Below, piece by piece: positions 42,629 through 64,000 of a DNA stretch of 64,000 nucleotides. The translations under genes were made by a program, and so were the position numbers. How positions within the stretch are numbered: position 1 is the stretch's first letter; every line of letters begins with the position of its first letter. Source of the DNA: Chamaelirium japonicum (Eukaryota; Streptophyta; Magnoliopsida; Liliales; Melanthiaceae); contig OX393552.1 in assembly GCA_947650365.1 (NCBI GenBank), positions 18,564,351-18,628,350 on the forward strand, given 5' to 3'. The notes under the pieces were generated by a model. It was given only the letters and a program-made list of their open reading frames with translations. It made no database searches and was not told the origin of the DNA.

Positions 42629-43469
42629 ATGAAGATGATGCAGGCCAGAGGGTCGGCTCTCTTCGCAGTTTTTCTCATTCTCTCTCTAGGTGAGTCTCCA
42701 TTCCATGATAATTCAGGGTTGGCAACGGTGCGGTTTAAAATAAAAAAACCACAGTAAATCGTACCGTGTGGTGTGATTTTGATTTGTCAAATTATAAAAC
42801 CGTCATGGTGCGGTGTGATTTCGGTTTCGGTATAGCAATGCAGTTTCGATTTTGTCCAAAATCATATAAAATCGTACCGTTTAGACCATTACGATGATAA
42901 ACCGTGGTGCGATACTGTACCAGATCGTACCGCATGGTGCGGTTTTCATTTCACATAATGATACACTATTGCGGTGCGGGTTTCGGTTTTGCCCAAAACC
43001 ACACTGTTGTCATCCCTTTAATCCATCTTCCCGTATCGGTGCGTATCCGACTAGTCTAGCTTCATTGTGGTCGATCATATCATTGGCGTCTGGCTCTGGT
43101 CTTCACCACTTGCCTGTTGGTCCAGCTCTGGAGGCTGGAGCGTAATAGGAGGATCTTCATTGCCTCCCGCCCGGCTCTTCATACCTTAAAAATATGATCT
43201 AACCACTGTAGCAAGCCCTGTTTAATCATCAATTTTAAAGGTAAATTTCTTTGGAGTCTAATGGTTTTTGTTTTGCAGTGTGGATATCACCCACAGATGG
43301 TGAGACGGGGGCATGGGTGAGGTGCTTTGAGGTGTTTTTCCTGCACCATAGTGCCGGTGACCAGGAGTGCGCTGATCTCTGTGCTGCTCACTACAAGGAT
43401 ACGTTGATCGAGGCCGCTGCTGTTCGTGAGAGCTGTGTGTGCTCCTACAAGTGCCCACCACAAGGCTAG
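42629..43469 (+). CDS. Defensin-like secreted peptide, six cysteines, two exons
   Basis: Exons 42629-42689 and 43279-43469 join in phase 1 with GT-AG ends and give 83 aa. The intron sits at the end of the signal peptide, the usual place in plant defensin-like genes. Residues 1 to about 25 are hydrophobic (ALFAVFLILSL core), so the product should enter the secretory pathway. The mature part has C36, C51, C55, C73, C75 and C79, spaced C-x14-C-x3-C-x17-C-x-C-x3-C. This keeps the C-x3-C and C-x-C signature of the cysteine-stabilised alpha-beta fold. Compared with eight-cysteine plant defensins one disulfide pair is missing. AATAAA occurs at 43546-43551. The target (antimicrobial or signalling) cannot be told. 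The second and third ATG in the start run are alternatives. Confidence 0.75.
42715..43018. mobile_element. hAT-like MITE in the defensin-like gene intron
   Basis: Ends AGGGTTGGCAACGGTGCGG and, read inward from the right, AGGGATGACAACAGTGTGG are inverted. GTGCGGT/ACCGTACC words fill the interior. It makes up about half of the 589-bp intron. Confidence 0.55.
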
Positions 43470-43571
43470 AAGCATCATGGGTTATCAATTTGGGTCTCCA
43501 CATCGTTTTGGTGGTGCAATAAACGAGCAAGTCAGCTCTTGAATGAATAAAATGTCATCATTTTTATTAGA

Positions 43572-45910
43572 TGTATCTTAGTTGTGGTACTGTAATGATG
43601 TGCGTCCTCTTCTTTTATAAGAAGAGGTAGTCTTATATAATGATAAGAGATAACACAAGGAGTTTTCTCTTCAAATCCTAGTCTCTCTCAGAGCCAGCCT
43701 AGCGTTTCGAAGACCCCCTCTGGCCTCGGCCTCGTCGACACCATCGATGATCGAGGAGGCCGGAAATAGTCAAAGTGTTTTTTTTTTTCCTACCCCCGCC
43801 GAACGACCTCCCCTTGTGCGCTCTCTTGTGCGCTCCCCTGCTCCTGTTGGACGGCCTCTCCTATGTGCAATCTCCATCGACCTCTTTCCAGACGCCTGAT
43901 CGATCTGCGTCTACTCTGCCGCCCGCATCACCTCCGGCTGCTCCTGTGCGACGAGTTCATCAGATGTTGATCTTCTCCCCTCTGCGACGCCGACCTTCTC
44001 CCCTTTGCGCTGACCATCGGACGAGTCGACGTCATCCTGCGCGCTGGCCATCGGACGAGTCGACGTTCTCCTGCGTGCCGATCTGCTCTAGATCCGGCAC
44101 CTCCGAGCCATATCCGTCCTCCTCCTTGCTCGGCCCAGTGCACGGATCTGCTCTAGATCCGGCGCCTCCGAGCCAGATCTGACGAGTCAGATCTGCCCTC
44201 CTCCTGTGCGCCATCCTCCTCGCCCGGCCCTATGTGCATATTTGAGCCAGATCTGGCACCTTCGAGCCATAGCCGACCTCATCTACAGGCCCAACAAGCC
44301 CACCCCTGTGCATGATCTACCGTCGACTTCCTCCCCTGCATGCGATTCGGTGCTGCCAAGACATGGGGGGGCAAGATCCAGCTCTGCCCTCGTCGGCCTC
44401 CTATACTCTGTGCGAGCCCAATCATGGGCGACCATCTCCACATGCCATATCCGCAGCCACCTCATCGGCCGACCATCTTTGCCGGCCAGCTGACCCCGTG
44501 CGAACCGGCACCATCCGCAAGCTTCACCAGCGGCGACGATCTCGGCTTGATATACGACGATCTCGGTTGTTCCTTCTCTCTTCTGCAATTTCGATCTCGC
44601 TCTCTCTCTCCTTACTTCTCTCCCTTCCCTTAATTCTTTCTCTTTCTTTCCTTAATTCTCTTCTCTCGAATTCTATCCTCTTAAAACCAATCACAGCCGT
44701 CCCTTATTCTCGGATTCCCACCTTCCACCTCGGCTAGATTTGTTCTCATGCCTCTAGGTAACCTCCACCGAACACGTATTGGACCTCGATCGGGATTTGT
44801 CGACAACACTTGTGGTCATCCTCTCCATCTCAAATCATTCTTCTCGTTTCTGCTGATCCTTTGCTGGCAGCTTCTTGTCCTTGGTGTGCGTTCTCTCTTT
44901 GGTACGATCCTCTATGCATCTTGCCGGCCCATCTTGCACTCTACCGGTCCGCCTGTGACTGTACTCTATCGACTTGTTTGTGCCTTGTGCACTTTCGGTC
45001 CAGTCACCTATGCCCTGCACTCGTACCCTTGCTCTTTGTTGGTATGCCTGCACTTGTGCCTTGCATCTTTGCGCTCTATCGGTCCGGTTGCCTGCACTTT
45101 GCTAGCATTCCCACGCCTTGCGCACTGTCGGTCTACGCCCTGCGCTATCCTTAGCCGTTGTTTGTGCCCTTGTGCTCTTCCAGTCTTCCCGTGCCTTACT
45201 GATCGAGATCTTTTTCCTCCTTCCAATCTAGCTTCTCTTCCTTCGGGGTCTCTCTTCTTGGTTGTTGTGTTATCCGGTCTGTTTCTATCCTCTCACATGG
45301 ACCCTAGGATCCTCTCTCTCTAGGCACACTTGTGCCGGCTTTCGGATCCTCTCTTTTCTTAGTCATGTGACCCTATCAAAGTTATCTCTATTTTCTCTCC
45401 CTAGTCTGTGATGATTGAGATTTTCTACGAGGTGTCAAGTGCTTGCTTCGGCTGAGTGCTTGCCTCCTATGAGATCTCACGCATCCACGCCTTTTTTAGC
45501 TGATCTCTCCCCTTTTGGCCTCCTTCATTGCCGGCTTCCATCACTGTCGGTTTTCTCCACTCCGATTCTTGGTAATCATTGTCAGTTTCCCGGTTGACCT
45601 GCTTACACGTTGGCCAGGACGACTTGCTTGCAGGTTGCTATGGCAATATCAGCATAAAAATTGGATATTTGATGTAATTTTTTTTTCTTTCTTTTATTAA
45701 GTAAACTGATGTTGGTTTATATATTACATCAGTTTGACGGGAGGTATTAGATGTAGTATTACTAATAATCTCACCTTAGTTGTAGTATTGTAATGGTGTG
45801 TGTTCTCTCCTTATATAAGGAGAGGTAGTCTTATGTAATGATAAGAGATAATACAAGGAGTTTTCTCCCCAAACCCTAGTCTATCTCTCTCTCCCTCTCC
45901 TTTTGTAACA
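43572..45910 (+). mobile_element. Non-autonomous LTR element with C/T-rich interior
   Basis: Two related LTR segments begin near 43572 and 45752. Both contain TTATATAA-type boxes followed by AGGTAGTCTTAT, TAATGATAAGAGATAA and CAAGGAGTTTTCTC. The 2-kb interior has no recognisable gag or pol. It is made of degenerate CCGGTC/TGTGCC repeats, with a near-repeat of TCTGCTCTAGATCCGGC at 44083 and 44147. A purine tract (ACGGGAGGTA) precedes the second LTR. Divergence between the LTRs suggests an old insertion. Confidence 0.55.
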
Positions 45911-45974
45911 ATTTTATATTGGACTCTCTCTTTTTGTATGTGTGTTGTTTTTTATATGTGGAGTTTTTTTTATA

Positions 45975-46286
45975 TGTTAGATTCTTATGCCCCCTTAAAA
46001 TCGATGACGAGAGGGAGGAGACAATGGTATATGAAAACGCAAAACTCCCACCCCTTTACCGATATGGGACTATTCTCAACACCCACCCACACGCAGAGTG
46101 CCGCTCGATCGGAGGGAGAAAGAGGGTGCGATGGGACGACATAGAGGGGAGATAAGGTGGGACCTAGCTCTGATACTATGTTGCAATTCCTGTGCCCCCT
46201 CAAAACCGATGATGAGAGGGAGGAGGCAACAATAAATGAAGATGTGGAACTTCCACCCCTTTACCGATATGAGACTATTCTCAACA
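45975..46286 (-). mobile_element. Complete TRIM element
   Basis: On the minus strand: 5' LTR 46286-46179, primer site TAGTATCAGAGC at 46178-46167, a 97-bp interior ending in the purine tract GTGTGGGTGGG, and 3' LTR 46081-45975. The LTRs are 107-108 bp and begin TGTTGAGAATAGTC. Total length is 312 bp, typical of a terminal-repeat retrotransposon in miniature. No target duplication was found. Confidence 0.8.
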
Positions 46287-47039
46287 TGATCTACACCACG
46301 ACCAACCAGCCTAATATGATCCAACCAAAGACGACGGCTTACTATCTTAGGGTTTGGGGCTCCACATAGCATGTACTTCTATATATTATGTATAGATGCA
46401 TAACGATCTATGATCTACAACATATCCAAAATTCGAATGATCGATTTTATCAATATTAAGATTTGGTATGATGGATTTTTTTAATCTCTATAATTTTGAA
46501 AAATAAATTTGTTAAATTCAACATTGATCCCTAAGCTAATGTAAGAATATCAAATCGTGATAGAGTTGATCATTTTTCATAACCTTAATATCGATTAAAC
46601 AACTAGATTGAATTAACTAAAAGAAGTTAAAAAAAAATATTATTATTATTTTTAATATTAGAATAGTGCTTTTATATGATCGAACAAATGATTCGATAGG
46701 TTTTTCATATATTTGATCTAACATTCCAAAATAATTTTCCAAAGAAAATTCAAAGGGTTCAAGGTTTATAGAATATGGTAAAAAATTATTGAAAATTTTT
46801 GGAATATTTTTGACCCCCACATTTCGTTTCGAGGTGAAATTTTTTTTGGACAAATTAGTCAACAGTTCTTCAAACAAAGTGTATTTAACGATAAGGACAG
46901 GTAAAGACATGAATGTCATGAATTAACGTTAGGTCATATCGTTTGAAAAATATCAATTTTACCCCTACATGTAGGTATCTCGAAAAATCATATGAAGAGT
47001 AACATTTCGATAAAAAAATAATATTTCTTTGAAATCACA
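46287..47039. other. AT-rich intergenic stretch
   Basis: I see no gene and no clear repeat ends. The minus-strand open frame at 46617-46919 is AT-rich, without a domain. Confidence 0.5.
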
Positions 47040-47345
47040 TTTTACCATTGTTGCTACCGTGATTTTACTGTAGCGGCTACAATGACTACTACAGTGCAAT
47101 CACTGCAGTATTCACTATATCTGCTATAATGAAATCAGTGTATCAAAGAATAACACTCTACAAAATACTATAGCTAAAGAGTAACATTGACAGATTGTTA
47201 CTCTTTACTACAGGGGATTCATTATAACCGTTACTAAAGCTGCTACAGTGACATCACTATATCAAAGAGTTTAACATGATGTACAATACTATAGCTAAAG
47301 AGTTATATTTGCATATTATTAGTATTTTTTTTTATTGCTACTCTT
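47040..47345. mobile_element. MITE-like AT-rich repeat
   Basis: It contains AATACTATAGCTAAAGAGTAAC twice (47167, 47289) and TACAGTGA words in both orientations, and is related to 7735-8010 in inverse orientation. Confidence 0.45.
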
Positions 47346-47673
47346 CATTATTATTAATAGTTTAGTTATTTAAAGAAGAGAAAAAATAAACCTAGAGATT
47401 TTGTTTAAAATCATTTTGTTGTCTGTCCTTTTCACCAAATTGATGTATTCTGAGGTTTCTAACACTAAAGTCTCAAACTATATTTGAGAAACTTTCAGCC
47501 ATGGGAGGCGGGAGCATCTCGCAAGCCACGCGGGTTATCGGAATTGGGTGACTCCCTGACGTTGGACTTCCAAATTCTGTACAACCCGTCCACTCTCTCC
47601 ACTGGGGTCTCTCGCCACCAAATCCCAAAACACACCTCCACCTTCCCTGGACCCCCTCCGATCTCTTCCCGAA

Positions 47674-61648
<13,975 letters not shown>

Positions 61649-62347
61649 ATCCAGGTTTGATGCTAGTAAGATAGACTTGGTTTTCCATGCCATCTGCCAC
61701 AACTATCCTGGTTTCCATCCGGGTATCCTGATGTGGTGCTGATCACAGCCGCCATTTGCACCGAGCCCCGAGTGGTGATCAGGCAAAGGGACGGCTCCGG
61801 TCAGGGGCCATGTTAGCATGGCCCCATCTGGACGGACACCCCGAATGGCTGAATGACTCTTTTCCTTTACACTGACTATGATGTTGAATCATCTTCGCAG
61901 GATGTTTCATGGGCATTCCACGACTTCCTCCGATGTAAAGATATCGCGGGTCACCGTTGCATGGAGGCTGTGCCGTCTGTACTGTTCAATAGATCGAGTG
62001 ATCCATGAAATTCCTTGTAATTTATTGGAAGCTGATTATAGTTTGGATGCAATATTGTTGTATAGCTGTTGAGATACTCGATCGATGCTCTTTAGTGTGA
62101 TGCATTCAGAGTATCGGGATGTATTAGTATACCTAATTATTGATTTGGATATAGGTATTTTAATTTCGATACCAAAATGATTCAATGCCACTAAGAAAGG
62201 ATGAATGGTTTGTCTGATATGAAGGAATCCAAAACCATTGTTAAGTCCCAGCTAAGGGATATAGTCAGCTTATGGCCTTGGCTGTGATTGTAGGGATTAA
62301 TTAGTCTCTCTTTGGATTTCAATCCAGTCATGGAATTTTGAGAGAAC
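61649..62347 (+). other. Likely 3' UTR and 3' flank of the protease gene
   Basis: No clear AATAAA is visible within 500 bp. A CTTCGCAG acceptor-like word at about 61893-61900 leaves open a spliced 3' UTR. No other gene is seen. Confidence 0.4.
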
Positions 62348-63461
62348 CAAGGTTCAAAATCTCTATTTTGGTCGAAATTTTGATCCTCTGGATATGTAAA
62401 TATTTCGATAGTGTGAAAATATTGTGATTTTATAGAAATAAAAAAAATATTAATTTTTTAATAAAATTTTTTAGTGAAACTCTGAATAGTCATAAACCAA
62501 GTATATGTACACACTTTGGAACACTTAGATAGTATTTGTATACTATCTATGGGTGTAAAGCTTCACATACGTGCATTCAATGTATTTGAGTCTGTGAGTC
62601 TTGTACAGTCTTTTTTGTTCTGTTTTGATCTATATTTTTCTAATGGTTTTTAATATTTTTTGTGGATAAAAATATTTTCAATATAAAAATTAGTTGATTG
62701 TTAAAATAATGTTTCAAACGATTTTGAAAACGAACTTAAAATAAGAAAGTTGTGTAAGTTTAAAATTGTGCAAAATTTATGTTGAAATGTGAAGCATTGA
62801 TTTTTTTACTGAGTCTGGAAAAAAGAGTTTTTATATAGAAATTTTTTTACTCGTTCAAAATTTTATTTGACGGACCATGGTTTTTTAGATATACTTGTAG
62901 TTCTACATCTAGTGAAATTTTTTAAGCTAAAAAGGAGTTGATTTAACCACTTTTTTCAACATGCAAATTTTATAAAAAATAAAAAAAAACTGTTTTCTCC
63001 TACTAAAACTGAAAGTATACTTTTTGATTCCTTTGGTTTTTAATTTTTTTGATATTTTTATTAAAATCAAATGAGGAGGTATTTGCTTATTTATATATAA
63101 TAATTTAAAATAAATGATATTTAAATGTTATTATTTGTAAATAAGTTACTAAGAACCAGGCCCCTAGTCCTCTTTTATAACCAGTCAGTACCAAATTTTG
63201 GTGCCAAAATATCAAAAATAAATAAAATTTCTCAAATTTTTTTAAAATTTTGACGATATTTATGTGAATTAATATCTTCTGACGTGATATATTGCGATAT
63301 TTCACGCAGACGAATTTATTGGATGAAATATCACGATGTATCGCGATATATTCGTGATTTCTATACCATCTGAGATAGCTATGAAAATTTAGTGTCGAGA
63401 TTTTGGAAAACCGAGATATTTCGTAAAATTTTCATGAAATATGTCAATTTTTAGCACCTTG
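62348..63461. mobile_element. CAAGG-terminus hAT-like element, 1.1 kb
   Basis: Ends CAAGGTTCAAAATC and, read inward from the right, CAAGGTGCTAAAAAT. The flanks GAGAGAAC (62340-62347) and GAGGGAAC (63462-63469) match at 7 of 8 positions. The core is AT-rich with GAAATAT/ATATTTC words and no transposase. Confidence 0.75.
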
Positions 63462-63540
63462 GAGGGAACAATGAAAGCGGACGAGGAAAATGAGGGTGGG
63501 TGAATGGTGAAAATGGTAAATTGTACTTTTTACATTAGCC

Positions 63541-63918
63541 TAGGGCTTCAAATGAGTTGAGCCGAGCTTTGGTATGTTTGAGCTTGGCTCATTTATTAGA
63601 CGATCCTAAACTTTAGCTTTGGGCTTGGTCTGCTTAATAATCAAGCCAAGCCGAGCCGAGCTTTGGTCTGCTTAAGCTTGGCTCATTTATTAAATGAGCC
63701 TAAACTTCAAGCTAGGCTTCCTGCAAAAAAAAAAAAACTTCAGGCTGGGCTTCGCTCAATTAGTGATCAAATAAACTCGAACGGTCCCTTATCGAGCTTG
63801 TTCCCGAACTCTAGAATCAGTCACAAGCGTAGATTATATATGTTAGGTATATTCAAGCCTTCTATGAGTCTACTCGCGAGCTTGCTAATGAGACCTAAAC
63901 AAGTACGTTTGCAATCCA
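63541..63918. mobile_element. TAGGG-terminus hAT-like element
   Basis: Ends TAGGGCTTCAAATGAG and, read inward from the right, TGGATTGCAAACGTAC. Internal GAGCTTGGCTCATTTATTA words match the interrupted copy at 13661-16549 in inverse orientation. It provides the uninterrupted form of that copy. Confidence 0.55.
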
Positions 63919-64000
63919 GTTTAGAGAGTTTGTTCTTTCTGTTGTCTGCTTTGTTTTCTCTCTCTGATAGTCTTGTTCTATAAAAGGTCAGGGGGCCTTT

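Noticed and set aside
44748-45323. Plus-strand open frame of 191 codons
   Set aside because: It lies inside a non-autonomous LTR element made of degenerate repeats, with no recognisable family and no splice context.

Overview
This is a stretch of nuclear DNA from a flowering plant. It has spliced genes with GT-AG introns, exon 1 GC-rich in the two larger genes, plant gene families, and a dense, nested load of plant transposable elements. The species cannot be told from the sequence. The strong 5' GC bias of the coding exons suits a monocot or magnoliid better than a typical eudicot, but this is a weak inference.

Three host genes, all on the plus strand, can be built exon by exon. (1) A purple acid phosphatase of 473 aa in eight exons (20010-35294), with all seven metal ligands. 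Its introns are swollen to 3-5 kb by insertions. (2) A small secreted defensin-like peptide of 83 aa in two exons (42629-43469), with six cysteines. (3) An XBCP3-type papain-family cysteine protease with a C-terminal granulin domain, 439 aa in five exons (47674-61648). Its first intron is about 11 kb.

Layout. 1-7720: an LTR-like remnant and a gag-only Gypsy-type element on the minus strand whose LTRs carry a GC-rich tandem array. 7721-19590: DNA transposons (Helitron, PIF/Harbinger and hAT families, with nested insertions), a gene fragment of serine carboxypeptidase type carried inside a transposon-like repeat, a tRNA-derived SINE, and a 1.8-kb AT/CT-rich array inside a Harbinger-like element. 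19590-35490: the phosphatase gene, with a short Copia derivative with near-identical LTRs, solo LTRs, MITEs, a LINE-like insertion and part of another Copia element in its introns. 35490-42115: Helitrons, including a filled/empty site pair and a tandem duplication ending at a Helitron terminus, plus a second Copia copy. 42573-43551: the defensin-like gene. 43572-46286: a non-autonomous LTR element and a complete 312-bp TRIM. 47674-61648: the protease gene; its first intron holds a Harbinger element interrupted by a hAT element, another hAT, and a decayed Gypsy element whose plant-mobile-domain-like reading frame runs antisense to pol. 61650-64000: 3' flank with two hAT-like elements.

The three genes belong to different pathways (phosphate release, secreted defence or signalling peptide, vacuolar proteolysis) and show no operon-like relationship. 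I found no unfamiliar multi-gene system. The most interesting signals are how transposons have reshaped the introns: a solo LTR ending 18 bp before a splice acceptor, inverted solo LTRs around one exon, Helitron junctions, and a captured gene fragment.
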